From CAYLGY01 sp964383325 (GTDB taxonomy: Bacteria > Pseudomonadota > Alphaproteobacteria > Rhizobiales > Rhizobiaceae), in the NCBI GenBank assembly GCA_964383325.1, contig CAYLGY010000024.1, forward strand, positions 1 to 31,765: 31,765 nt of DNA. Direction: 5' to 3'. Each line of letters starts with the position of its first letter. Position 1 is the first letter of the stretch. Shown here one piece after another: positions 16,384-24,898 of the stretch. Both the position numbers and the translations under genes were made by a program. The notes beneath the pieces are model-generated. The model was not told the origin of the DNA, did no database searches, and worked only from the letters and a program-made list of their open reading frames with translations.

Positions 16384-16726
16384 TTCGTTCCCCAATCTCG
16401 GAAACTGCATTTGTCCTGATTTGTCCCCGCATCGCAAGGCGATCGACGGTTGCCGCCCTGGCTCGGAAACCGGTCTGATCGGGCATTGGCTTGCGGTATT
16501 CCTTCACCCGGGCCAGACTGGCGCCTGTCCCTGTCTGTTTCCACGATTCGCGGTGGACAGGGTTTCGCCAGTAAGGTAACGAAGCCTTTTCAGACGTTTG
16601 GAAAGGCCCTTGGAAGAGATTCTGTCCGGAATTTCGGTTACGCGCGTGTGCCATGGTTCCCCATGGCGCATGGTTTCGTGCGTACAGCTTCCCGTGCTGC
16701 CTGGCGGTCAGGACGGGAGTTGACTC
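16384..16726 (+). other. Long non-coding leader of the mrp operon with candidate hairpins
   Basis: No credible gene is seen in these 343 bases. They separate the divergent LysR gene from mrpA. Potential RNA hairpins on the plus strand: 16531-16564 (CCCTGT with ACAGGG, plus CCAC with GTGG); 16563-16569 with 16582-16588; 16586-16593 with 16602-16609 (8 pairs, one G-U); and 16647-16656 with 16661-16670 (10 pairs, one G-U, TTCC loop). The second and third share bases 16586-16588, so they exclude each other. Known Na+ or Li+ riboswitch consensus could not be confirmed by eye. Confidence 0.4.
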
Positions 16727-19639
16727 ATGTGGCATAGCGGCCTTCTCGTTGTCCTGCTCGCCTTGCCCTTTACCGCGGCGTTGCTCGTGGCGCTGCTGTC
16801 ACCGAATTCGCGCAATGCGGAGGCCTGGCTTTCGGGCATCGTTGCCGTTGCCGGGCTGCTGCTGACGCTCAGCGCCTTTTCCGCCGTTACCGACGGCAAG
16901 GTCGTCAAGCATACGATCGACTGGATACCGGCGCTCGGCCTGTCGATCACGTTGCGGCTGGACGGCTTGGCCTGGCTGTTCTGCCTGCTGATCACGGGCA
17001 TCGGCCTTCTCGTCGTCATCTATGCCCGCTACTACATGCCGTCGAAGGATCCGGTGGCGCGCTTCTATGCGCTGCTGCTCGCCTTCATGGGGGCGATGCT
17101 CGGCATCGTTACCAGCGGCAACCTCATTCTGCTTGCCGTCTTCTGGGAGCTGACCAGCATATTCTCCTTCCTGCTGATCGGATACTGGCACCACAACCAG
17201 GGTTCGCGGGATGGCGCGCGCATGGCGCTGACCATCACCGGCACCGGCGGCCTTTGCCTGCTTGTCGGAATGGTGCTGCTCGGGCAGATCGCCGGCAGCT
17301 ACGATCTCGACGAAGTGCTGGCGGCAGGAGACCAGATCCGGTCACATGCGCTGTACCTGCCGATGCTGCTGCTGATCCTCGCGGGGGCCCTGACCAAGAG
17401 CGCGCAATTCCCGTTTCATTTCTGGCTGCCAAATGCAATGGCCGCGCCGACGCCCGTATCGGCCTATCTCCATTCGGCGACCATGGTGAAGGCCGGCGTC
17501 TTCCTGATGACGCGCCTTTGGCCCGTCCTTGCCGGCACGCCGGAATGGTTCATCCTCGTCGGCCTTGCCGGCATGACCACGCTCCTGCTGGGCGCCTGGT
17601 TCGCCATCTTCCAGCATGACATGAAGGGCTTGCTGGCCTATTCCACGATCAGCCATCTAGGCCTCATCACGACCCTGCTCAGCTTCGGCAGCCCGCTGGC
17701 GGCGGTGGCCGCAATTTTCCACATGATGAATCATGCCACCTTCAAGGCCTCGCTCTTCATGGCGGCGGGCATCATCGACCATGAGGCGGGCACTAGGGAC
17801 ATGCGGCGGCTGAACGGCCTCTATCGCGCAATGCCCTATACGGCTACCCTGGCAATGGTCGCCAGCGGCGCCATGGGGGGAGTGCCCCTGTTGAATGGCT
17901 TCCTGTCCAAGGAGATGTTCCTCTCCGAAACGCTGGAACTGCATCAGAATTCCTGGGTCGACAGCGCCTCTCCCATCGTCGCGACCCTGGCGGCGGCCTT
18001 TGCGATCACCTATTCGGTGCGCTTCATCCACACCGTGTTCTTCGGCCCTCTTGCCACGGACCTGCCGAGGCAGCCCCGGGAGCCGGCACGCTGGATGCGC
18101 CGGCCTGTCGAATTGCTCGTCATTATCTGCATCGTCGTCGGCACCATCCCCGGGCTGAGCATCGGCAAGCTGCTTGATGCCGGCGTGGTCGCGGTGCTGG
18201 GCGAGCGAACGCCCGCTTATAGCCTGGCGGTGTGGCATGGATTCAGCACGCCGCTCCTGATGAGCCTGCTCGCCTTCATTGCCGGCATCCTGCTCTATCT
18301 GATCCTGCGCAACTACCTGCGCGATTGCGAGGAAGGCCCGCCCTATTTCCGTCGATTGAAGGGCCAGCGCATCTTCGAACGTGTGCTGGTCACGCTGAGC
18401 TGGCGCTGGGCCCGCTCGCTCGAGGGGCTGATGGCCACCCGGCGGCTGCAACCGCAATTGCGCATTCTTGTCGTGGCCGCGGTGCTCGCCCCGGCATGGG
18501 TGCTCTGGCAGACCGGGGGCGCCCTGCCGTCCATGACCCTGCAGCCAGCCGATCCCGCCCTGAGCCTGCTCTGGATCATCGGCGCAGTCTGCGCCATGGC
18601 CGCCGCCCATCAGGCAAAGTTCCACAGGCTTGCCGCGCTCATCTTCATGAGCGGAGCGGGGCTCGTAACCTGCATCACCTTCGTCTGGTTCTCGGCGCCG
18701 GATCTGGCGCTGACGCAGCTTCTGGTCGAGATCGTGACAACGGTGCTCATCCTCCTGGGGCTGCGATGGCTGCCCAAGCGAATCGAGATGATCGATACGG
18801 CAGGCGACGCGGTCACGCTGATGCGCCGTCACCGGGATTTCCTGATCGCGGTGGTCGCCGGACTTGGCGCGGGCGCGCTTGCGTTCCTAATCATGCTCAC
18901 CCCGCCCAACCAGTCGATTGGCGAGTTCTTCCTCCTGAATGCCTATGGCGGTGGTGGCGGCCATAATGTGGTGAACGTCATTCTGGTCGATTTCCGCGGC
19001 TTCGATACGCTGGGCGAAATCCTGGTCCTGGCGGTTGTCGCGCTGACCATCTTTGCCTTGCTGCGCCGCTTCCGCCCCGCGGAGGACACTGCCGCTTCGC
19101 CCTACCAGCAGGTCGAGCAGGACCAGTTTGACAGCATCCGGCGCGATCGAGAGATCGGCGAGACCCTGTCGGACTATCTCTTCGTTCCCTCGCTGCTCAT
19201 GCGCTGGATGTTTCCCGTTATCGTGCTGTTTGCCATCTACATCCTGCTGCGCGGGCACGATCTTCCGGGCGGCGGCTTTGCTGCGGGCATTGCGCTCGCC
19301 ATCGGCTTCCTGCTGCAATATCTTGCCGGCGGCACGCGCTGGGTGGAGGAGCGGTTACGCATCCTGCCCGTGCGATGGATCGGCACCGGGCTTCTGTTCG
19401 CGCTGTTCACCGGCATGGGCTCGTTCATCTTCGGCTACCCCTTCCTCACTTCCTATTTCCAGTATACGAGCGTTCCCCTGATCGGGGACGTGCCCACGGC
19501 CTCGGCCCTGCTCTTCGACCTCGGTGTCTTCAGCCTGGTCGTCGGGGCCACGGTGCTGATGCTGATTGCCATCGCCCACCAATCCCTCCGCATCCGTTCC
19601 CGCCAATCGCGCCAGGAACCGGAGAAGGAGGCCGCCTGA
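16727..19639 (+). CDS. mrpA: Mrp Na+/H+ antiporter subunit A, fused to subunit B
   Basis: A 970-residue membrane protein, the largest part of the multi-subunit Mrp (Mnh/Pha) antiporter that exchanges Na+ or K+ for H+. Residues 1-500 are a NuoL-like unit: RLDGLAWLFCLLITGIGLLV, the buried acidic FWELTSIFSFLLIGYWH (E141), and PTPVSAYLHSATMVKAGVFL with its conserved His and Lys. About 600-800 is the MrpA C-terminal region, including FVWFSAPDLALTQLLVEI. From about 820 an MrpB unit follows (RGHDLPGGGFAAGIALAIGF). Such A/B fusion is normal in many proteobacteria, where the operon has six ORFs. ATG 16727 has GGGAG 8 bases upstream. Overlaps mrpC by one base (TGATG). Confidence 0.95.
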   Translation: MWHSGLLVVLLALPFTAALLVALLSPNSRNAEAWLSGIVAVAGLLLTLSAFSAVTDGKVVKHTIDWIPALGLSITLRLDGLAWLFCLLITGIGLLVVIYARYYMPSKDPVARFYALLLAFMGAMLGIVTSGNLILLAVFWELTSIFSFLLIGYWHHNQGSRDGARMALTITGTGGLCLLVGMVLLGQIAGSYDLDEVLAAGDQIRSHALYLPMLLLILAGALTKSAQFPFHFWLPNAMAAPTPVSAYLHSATMVKAGVFLMTRLWPVLAGTPEWFILVGLAGMTTLLLGAWFAIFQHDMKGLLAYSTISHLGLITTLLSFGSPLAAVAAIFHMMNHATFKASLFMAAGIIDHEAGTRDMRRLNGLYRAMPYTATLAMVASGAMGGVPLLNGFLSKEMFLSETLELHQNSWVDSASPIVATLAAAFAITYSVRFIHTVFFGPLATDLPRQPREPARWMRRPVELLVIICIVVGTIPGLSIGKLLDAGVVAVLGERTPAYSLAVWHGFSTPLLMSLLAFIAGILLYLILRNYLRDCEEGPPYFRRLKGQRIFERVLVTLSWRWARSLEGLMATRRLQPQLRILVVAAVLAPAWVLWQTGGALPSMTLQPADPALSLLWIIGAVCAMAAAHQAKFHRLAALIFMSGAGLVTCITFVWFSAPDLALTQLLVEIVTTVLILLGLRWLPKRIEMIDTAGDAVTLMRRHRDFLIAVVAGLGAGALAFLIMLTPPNQSIGEFFLLNAYGGGGGHNVVNVILVDFRGFDTLGEILVLAVVALTIFALLRRFRPAEDTAASPYQQVEQDQFDSIRRDREIGETLSDYLFVPSLLMRWMFPVIVLFAIYILLRGHDLPGGGFAAGIALAIGFLLQYLAGGTRWVEERLRILPVRWIGTGLLFALFTGMGSFIFGYPFLTSYFQYTSVPLIGDVPTASALLFDLGVFSLVVGATVLMLIAIAHQSLRIRSRQSRQEPEKEAA

Positions 19640-19977
19640 TGGAACTGGTGCTCGCCGCTGCCATCGGAATACTCGTCGCCTCTGGCGTCTGGCTGGTGCA
19701 GAGGCCGCGCACCTATCAGCTCGTGATCGGGCTGTCGCTGCTGTCCTATGCGGTCAATCTGTTCATCTTCTCGATGGGCCGATTGCGCGTCAACGCGCCA
19801 CCCGTGCTTGACCAGGGAACGGGCGTGGACCCCGCCGCCTATGCCGATCCCGTCCCGCAGGCGCTGGTCCTGACGGCGATCGTCATCGGATTTGCCACCA
19901 CGGCCCTGTTTCTTGTCGTGCTGATCGTGGCGCGGGGCCTGACCGGCACGGACCACGTCGACGGCAGGGAGGGCTAG
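19639..19977 (+). CDS. mrpC: Mrp antiporter subunit C
   Basis: A 112-residue NuoK-like membrane protein with three hydrophobic segments: ELVLAAAIGILVASGVWLV, YQLVIGLSLLSYAVNLFIFS and ALVLTAIVIGFATTALFLVVLIV. DPVPQALVLTAIVI is the MrpC signature. Start ATG 19639 overlaps the mrpA stop as TGATG; the frame extends upstream inside mrpA but that is a shadow. mrpD starts 3 bases after its stop. Confidence 0.94.
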   Translation: MELVLAAAIGILVASGVWLVQRPRTYQLVIGLSLLSYAVNLFIFSMGRLRVNAPPVLDQGTGVDPAAYADPVPQALVLTAIVIGFATTALFLVVLIVARGLTGTDHVDGREG

Positions 19978-19979
19978 GC

Positions 19980-21590
19980 ATGGAGCAGGCTCCCGCGCAT
20001 CTGGTCATCGCGCCCATTCTCATTCCGCTCCTCGCCGGCGCGTTCATGCTGTTCTTCGATGACCGCGAACGGCGTGTGAAGCTTGCCCTCGCCCTGGCCT
20101 CCATCGGCGCCAGCGCCATTGCCGCGATCCTCTTGCTGCTGCGAGTGCAAGCCTCGGGCCAGGAGGCGGCCATCCTCTACCTGCTCGGGAACTGGCCGGC
20201 GCCTTTCGCCATCAATCTGGTCGCGGACCGGCTGGCCTCGATCCTGCTGGTCGTCACCGGCCTCCTTGCCCTTCCCGCGGTCATATTCGCGTCGGAGCGC
20301 TGGGAGCGCGCCGGTCCGCATTTTCATTCACTGTCACAATTCCTGCTGGTCGGGATCAATGGCTCGTTTCTCACCGGCGATCTGTTCAACCTCTTCGTGT
20401 TCTTCGAGGTGTTGCTGGCAGCATCCTACGGTCTCGTCCTGCATGGCGGCGGCGCGATCCGGGTTCGCGCCGGGCTGCATTACATCGCCGTGAACCTGGT
20501 GGCATCCTTCATCTTCCTGCTCGGCATCGCCATGGTATTTGGCGCAACCGGCAGCCTGAACCTTGCCGATATCGCCGGCCGCGCCGCAAGCCTGGAAGGC
20601 TTTCCGCGCTCTGCCTTTCATGCCGGAATCGCGACCATTGCCATCGCCTTCCTCGTAAAGGCCGGAATGTGGCCGTTCAGCCATTGGCTCGTACCTGCCT
20701 ATTCCGCTTCCGCCGGGCCGGTCGCGGCCATCTTCGCCATCCTCAGCAAGGTCGGCATCTATGCGCTCTTCCGTATAGCGCTGGTGATCCCCGGAGAGGA
20801 CGCCGGACCCGCGCAAGCCATCATCTTCGCGGGCGGCGTGGCCACGCTGATCCTGTCCTGCATCGGCGTCCTTGCCGCGCAATCCCTGAAGCGGGCCAGT
20901 GCCTATTTCGTCCTGATGTCGGCCGGGACCCTGCTTGCAACCCTCGGCACGGGCAATCCCGACAGCACCGCAAGCGCGCTATATTATCTGGTCAGCTCGA
21001 CGCTTGCTGTCGGCGCCTTCTTCATGGTCGTCGAGTTGCTGGAGCGCGAACAGGACGCAGCTTCCGACATTCTTGCCGTCACGTTCGAGGCCTATGGCGA
21101 AGGCGAGGCGGATCCGGAGGACGAGCTTGAGAGCGTCCGGTCCATGCCCGGGGCGGTGGCGATCCTCGGCACGGGGTTCGGCCTGATCGCGCTGGTTCTG
21201 ATCGGCCTGCCGCCCTTGTCCGGTTTTCTCGCCAAGTTCGCGATCCTCGACTCCATTCTCGGACCGGATACTGCGCATCTGCGTGGCAATGTCATGAACG
21301 TGCTTCTGGCTGCCCTGCTCGTCATTTCCGGCTTCGTCGCCCTGACCGCCCTTGCCCGCATGGGGATCCGGACATTCTGGGCGCCGGTGGAAACCTTTTC
21401 GCCCCGCATCGGAATCCGCGAAGGCGCGCCGATCCTGTTCCTGCTCGTGACGCTGATCGGACTTGCGGTCCTCGCCGGGCCTGCCATGGATCTCATGACC
21501 GCCACGGCCGCGGATCTGCATCATGTCGGCAAATATGCCGATGCGGCACTTGGAGCCGAGCAAATGGCGCCAGCGGGAGGCGAGGAATGA
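19980..21590 (+). CDS. mrpD: Mrp antiporter subunit D
   Basis: A 536-residue NuoM/N-like membrane subunit, with about 14 hydrophobic segments. Seen are FNLFVFFEVLLAASYGLVLHGG with its buried Glu, LVKAGMWPFSHWLVPAYSASAGPVAA with conserved Lys and His, and GLPPLSGFLAKFAI. A polar insert at about 360-385 (EGEADPEDELESVRS) is typical of the alphaproteobacterial PhaD form. It is thought to form one of the ion channels of the antiporter. Its stop overlaps the mrpE start (ATGA). Confidence 0.94.
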   Translation: MEQAPAHLVIAPILIPLLAGAFMLFFDDRERRVKLALALASIGASAIAAILLLLRVQASGQEAAILYLLGNWPAPFAINLVADRLASILLVVTGLLALPAVIFASERWERAGPHFHSLSQFLLVGINGSFLTGDLFNLFVFFEVLLAASYGLVLHGGGAIRVRAGLHYIAVNLVASFIFLLGIAMVFGATGSLNLADIAGRAASLEGFPRSAFHAGIATIAIAFLVKAGMWPFSHWLVPAYSASAGPVAAIFAILSKVGIYALFRIALVIPGEDAGPAQAIIFAGGVATLILSCIGVLAAQSLKRASAYFVLMSAGTLLATLGTGNPDSTASALYYLVSSTLAVGAFFMVVELLEREQDAASDILAVTFEAYGEGEADPEDELESVRSMPGAVAILGTGFGLIALVLIGLPPLSGFLAKFAILDSILGPDTAHLRGNVMNVLLAALLVISGFVALTALARMGIRTFWAPVETFSPRIGIREGAPILFLLVTLIGLAVLAGPAMDLMTATAADLHHVGKYADAALGAEQMAPAGGEE

Positions 21591-22072
21591 GGACGATCAT
21601 CCCCCATCCGGTTCTGACACTGTCGCTCATGCTGATGTGGTTGCTGCTGTCGGGCTTCACTCCCGGGCAGTTCGTCCTTGCCGCCGCGGTTGCGATCCTC
21701 GCATCGCACTCCCTGCGCGCGCTGGGCGAGAAAAGCCCGCGCATCGGCAAGTGGGGCGCTATCCTCTCGCTGGTCGGGATCGTCCTGTATGATATTGTCC
21801 GTTCGAACATTGCCGTAGCCAGCATCATTCTGCGCGGCAACCGTCAGGAACGCCATTCAGGCTTCGTCACCATTCCGTTGCGGCTGCGACATCCGGTCGG
21901 ACTCGGGATCCTGGCGATCATCATCACCAGCACACCGGGCACCGCGTGGATGGACTATAATTCCTCGCAAGGCGAACTCGTGATCCATGTATTCGACCTC
22001 ATCGACGAGGAAGCGTGGGTCCATCTGATCACGACCCGTTACGAAAAAAGGCTGCTGGAGATCTACGAATGA
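21587..22072 (+). CDS. mrpE: Mrp antiporter subunit E
   Basis: A 161-residue membrane protein with N-terminal hydrophobic segments (about residues 7-45) and the family region LYDIVRSNIAVASIIL, then the motif GFVTIPLRLRHPVGLGILAIIITSTPGTAW. The C-terminal 45 residues (HVFDLIDEE...) are a soluble domain. Overlaps mrpD and mrpF by four bases each. Confidence 0.92.
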   Translation: MRTIIPHPVLTLSLMLMWLLLSGFTPGQFVLAAAVAILASHSLRALGEKSPRIGKWGAILSLVGIVLYDIVRSNIAVASIILRGNRQERHSGFVTIPLRLRHPVGLGILAIIITSTPGTAWMDYNSSQGELVIHVFDLIDEEAWVHLITTRYEKRLLEIYE

Positions 22073-22350
22073 GCGCACTCATCCTGGTTCTCGCCCTGAA
22101 CATTGCTCAGCTTGCCTTCGCCTGCGCCATGGGTCTCAGTTGCTACCGGATGATCCGCGGGCCCCGCGCCCAGGACCGGATCCTGGCGCTGGATTCGTTC
22201 TATGTTTCAGGCATGTTGCAAGTGCTGGCATTCGGCATCCGGTCCGGCACCACGCTCTATTTCGAGATCGCGCTCGTGATTTCCGTTCTCGGCTTCGTCT
22301 CCACGCTCTCGCTGGCCAAGTTCCTGATGCGCGGCGAGGTGATCGAATGA
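22069..22350 (+). CDS. mrpF: Mrp antiporter subunit F
   Basis: A 93-residue membrane protein with three hydrophobic segments. RMIRGPRAQDRILALDSF (about 24-41), with its conserved Arg and Asp, is the MrpF signature. Translation start ATG 22069 overlaps the mrpE stop and its stop overlaps mrpG, both as ATGA. Confidence 0.93.
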   Translation: MSALILVLALNIAQLAFACAMGLSCYRMIRGPRAQDRILALDSFYVSGMLQVLAFGIRSGTTLYFEIALVISVLGFVSTLSLAKFLMRGEVIE

Positions 22351-22745
22351 ACCCGGTTCTCGCCGATTTGCCGCTATGGGCCGCGATTCCAGCCGCCTTC
22401 TTCATTCTGCTCGGCGCGCTGCTCAGCCTGACGGGCACCATCGGGCTGGTGCGGTTGCGGAGCTTCTACGAGCGGATCCATGCCCCGACCCTCGCCACGA
22501 GCTGGGGAACCGGTAGCATGGTTATCGCCTCGATGATCGTGTTTTCCGTGACTTCAGCGCGCCCTGTCCTGCATGAAATCCTGATCGGGATCTTCGTCAC
22601 GATTACCACGCCGATCACCTTGATGCTGCTGGCGCGGGCGGCGCTGTTCCGCGACCGGAGCGAGCGCAATCCCGGCGTGCCACCGATCGAGCTGGCCGCA
22701 GCCCCGGTCGAGACCGAACCGGGAACGGAGACAGAACAGGCTTGA
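22347..22745 (+). CDS. mrpG: Mrp antiporter subunit G
   Basis: A 132-residue membrane protein, last of the mrp operon. LTGTIGLVRLRSFYERIHAPT and the segment LHEILIGIFVTITTPITLMLLARAAL identify MrpG. The last 30 residues are polar and acidic, with no family match noted. It ends 12 bases before the stop of a convergent gene, and no intrinsic terminator was seen there. Confidence 0.93.
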   Translation: MNPVLADLPLWAAIPAAFFILLGALLSLTGTIGLVRLRSFYERIHAPTLATSWGTGSMVIASMIVFSVTSARPVLHEILIGIFVTITTPITLMLLARAALFRDRSERNPGVPPIELAAAPVETEPGTETEQA

Positions 22746-22757
22746 TCGCCCGTAAGG

Positions 22758-23075
22758 TCAGTCGTCGAAGCTATCCTCGAGATGGTCGCGGATCGCCCGT
22801 CCGAGCACTTCCTGGCGCGACTGGAGACTTTCGGCCGCCTCATAGGCTTCCAGGGCCACCAGCAGACCATTGCGAAAGCTGATCGCCCGGGCCTCGTTCA
22901 GCGCCTGGTCCGAATAATAGTCGACAAAGGGCTGGACCAGCTTTGCAAACACGAAGAATCCGACCGCCTCGGCATCGCCTGCGCTCGCTCTTTGCAGGCA
23001 GGCCTGAGCGAATTGCTCATAGGTTCGCACCCCCAGATGGCCTTCCTCGATGATGCGCTTCACTTCGCTTACCAT
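22758..23075 (-). CDS. Small helical protein, unknown, at the end of the pyr/TRAP operon
   Basis: A 105-residue soluble protein that I do not recognise. ATG 23075 is chosen for the GGGAG 8 bases upstream; the frame extends to 23153 into pyrE sequence. It appears mostly alpha-helical, with QFAQACLQRASAGD, FFVFAKLVQPFVDYYSDQAL and ALEAYEAAESLQSRQEVLG, and a very acidic end (DHLEDSFDD). No signal peptide or membrane helix. It sits 46 bases after pyrE, with a hairpin in between, and may be co-transcribed or have its own promoter. No role can be given. Confidence 0.65.
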   Translation of the reverse strand: MVSEVKRIIEEGHLGVRTYEQFAQACLQRASAGDAEAVGFFVFAKLVQPFVDYYSDQALNEARAISFRNGLLVALEAYEAAESLQSRQEVLGRAIRDHLEDSFDD

Positions 23076-23114
23076 TCCGCTGCTCCCAGATTGCGGTGCA
23101 TTTTTCTTTGGCCG

Positions 23115-23134
23115 CCCGCAATCAGGATTGCGGG
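23115..23134. repeat. Perfect inverted repeat at the pyrE stop
   Basis: CCCGCAATC (23115-23123) and GATTGCGGG (23126-23134) are exact reverse complements, two bases apart, spanning the pyrE stop codon. On the minus (coding) strand the following sequence is A-rich rather than T-rich, so it is not a standard intrinsic terminator. It could stabilise the 3' end of the upstream message or reduce expression of the small downstream gene. Confidence 0.5.
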
Positions 23135-23814
23135 AAGGTGCTGGCGCCGCCATGGTTTGCGGACCAGGTCATCGGGTCATGCAGAAAGGCTTCGACTTCG
23201 CGAAGCGTGCCTGCATCGAAATAGTTCCGGTCACGCGCCACCTTGAGCACATCCCACCAGGTGGCAAGCGCATGCATGGTCAGCCCATAGTCCTGCAGGG
23301 TCTGGCGGGATTCCGGAAAGATATCATAGTGGAAGATGACAAATGTATGCTCGACGGTCAGCCCCGCCGCGCGCAGCGCCTCGCAAAAGCGGATCTTGCT
23401 GCGTCCGTCCGTGGAGAGGTCCTCGACCAGGACGATGCGCGAGCCCTCCCGGAAATCGCCCTCGATCTGCGCGTCGCGGCCAAAGCCCTTCGGCTTCTTG
23501 CGAACATATTGCATGGGCATGGATAGCCGGTCAGCAATCCACGCCGCGAAGGGAATGCCGGCCGTCTCGCCGCCGGCAATCGCGTCGAGCGTCTCGAAGC
23601 CGATATCGCGCAGGATCACCGAGGCGGCGAAATCCATCAGCGTATTGCGTACGCGCGGGTAGGAGATCAGTTTGCGGCAATCGATATAGACCGGGCTTGC
23701 CCAGCCCGAGGTGAAGCGAAACGGCTCGTCTGCCCGGAAGTGCACCGCCTGCACCTCAAGCAGCATCTTCGAGGTCAGTTCCGCGATCAGGGTCTTGTCC
23801 GGGAAATTGGTCAC
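23122..23814 (-). CDS. pyrE: Orotate phosphoribosyltransferase
   Basis: A 230-residue cytoplasmic enzyme joining orotate to PRPP to make OMP. The PRPP-binding motif is IVLVEDLSTDG in the second half, the expected position. FTSGWASPVYIDCRKLISYP near residues 34-53 is the orotate-side N-terminal motif, and GGETAGIPFAAWIA and MPMQYVRKKPKGFG are the flexible-loop region. It begins with GTG, with AAGGA 5 bases before. It follows pyrC by 34 bases. In this operon it may serve salvage of imported orotate as well as synthesis. Confidence 0.95.
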   Translation of the reverse strand: MTNFPDKTLIAELTSKMLLEVQAVHFRADEPFRFTSGWASPVYIDCRKLISYPRVRNTLMDFAASVILRDIGFETLDAIAGGETAGIPFAAWIADRLSMPMQYVRKKPKGFGRDAQIEGDFREGSRIVLVEDLSTDGRSKIRFCEALRAAGLTVEHTFVIFHYDIFPESRQTLQDYGLTMHALATWWDVLKVARDRNYFDAGTLREVEAFLHDPMTWSANHGGASTFPQS

Positions 23815-23848
23815 GTGGGTCCTTTCTCTGCAATGGCAGGTCGAGTGT

Positions 23849-24898
23849 TCAGCTCGCGACTACCGACCAGCGCAGCCCGGAGTCGGGGCGAAAGACCCTT
23901 ACTCGAACTTTCCCCTCCGTTTCAACATCCTCGTACCGGCTGTCCTCCACCGGCCGCCGTTCGAGTTCGATCCGGTCCTCGTTCACGGGGAGCCCGTAAA
24001 AGGCCGGACCGTTGAGGGACGTGAAGGCTTCGAGCCGATCGAGCGCATTTTCCTCGTCAAAGACGTGCGCCACGCACTCCATGGCGACGGGTGCGCTGAA
24101 GACGCCGGCGCAGCCGCACTCGCTTTGCTTGGCCTCCACCGGATGCGGCGCCGAATCGGTGCCGAGGAAATAGCACGGATTGCCGGACGTCGCGGCGCGC
24201 CGCAGCGCCTGGCGATGCTCCTCGCGCTTGGCGATCGGCAGGCAATAGAGATGCGGACGGATCCCGCCGCGAAACAGGTCGCTGCGGTTGATCATCAGAT
24301 GATGCGCGGTAATCGTGGCTGCCAGCCGGCCGGCATGCTCGGCCACGTAATCGGCGCCTTCGCGGGTGGTGATATGCTCCAGGACGATCCGGAGAGCAGG
24401 AAAGCGCTGGCGCAGCGGATCCAGGATCCGCTCGATGAATACCGCCTCCCGGTCGAAAATGTCGACAGCCGGGTCCGTCACCTCGCCATGCACAAGCAGC
24501 GGAATGTCGACTTCCTGCATCGTCTCGAGGACAGGAAGCACGCGCTCGATGTCGGTAACCCCGCTCTGGGAATTGGTGGTCGCGCCGGCCGGATAGAGCT
24601 TTACGGCCTGCAGCTCCCCGCTCGCCGCGCCGCGGCGAATTTCTTCAGGGTCGGTGGTCTCCGTGAGATAGAGGGTCATCAGGGGACGGAAACCGCTGCC
24701 CGCAGGAATCGCCGCTTCGATGCGGTTCCGATAGGCCACGAGGTCCGCCAGGGTGCGTACCGGCGGAACGAGGTTGGGCATGATGATCGCTCGGCCGAAC
24801 ACTCCTGCCGTCGCCGGCAGGGTTGCCCGCAGCATGTCCCCGTCGCGCACATGCAGATGCCAGTCATCCGGGCGCCGGATGGTGAGACGCAGATTCAC
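23849..24898 (-). CDS. pyrC: Dihydroorotase, E. coli PyrC type
   Basis: A 349-residue zinc amidohydrolase that reversibly interconverts carbamoyl-aspartate and dihydroorotate. The metal motif HLHVRDGD starts at H14 with H16; carbamylated K100 lies in AVKLYPAGATTNS; metal His occur in LLVHGEVTD and HHLMINRSDLF; the catalytic Asp is in FLGTDSAPHPVEAKQ. The length equals E. coli PyrC. The start is GTG 24898, overlapping the M20 hydrolase stop by four bases (GTGA), so the two are coupled. Because the enzyme is reversible, this gene fits both pyrimidine synthesis and orotate breakdown. Confidence 0.95.
   Translation of the reverse strand: MNLRLTIRRPDDWHLHVRDGDMLRATLPATAGVFGRAIIMPNLVPPVRTLADLVAYRNRIEAAIPAGSGFRPLMTLYLTETTDPEEIRRGAASGELQAVKLYPAGATTNSQSGVTDIERVLPVLETMQEVDIPLLVHGEVTDPAVDIFDREAVFIERILDPLRQRFPALRIVLEHITTREGADYVAEHAGRLAATITAHHLMINRSDLFRGGIRPHLYCLPIAKREEHRQALRRAATSGNPCYFLGTDSAPHPVEAKQSECGCAGVFSAPVAMECVAHVFDEENALDRLEAFTSLNGPAFYGLPVNEDRIELERRPVEDSRYEDVETEGKVRVRVFRPDSGLRWSVVAS

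Noticed and set aside
16450..16737. A 95-residue plus-strand frame in the leader before mrpA.
   Set aside because: It has no ATG start or ribosome site, no recognisable composition, and overlaps the mrpA start; the hairpins explain the region better.
23115..23134. Treating the perfect inverted repeat at the pyrE stop as an intrinsic terminator.
   Set aside because: No T-run follows on the coding strand; only a repeat is claimed.
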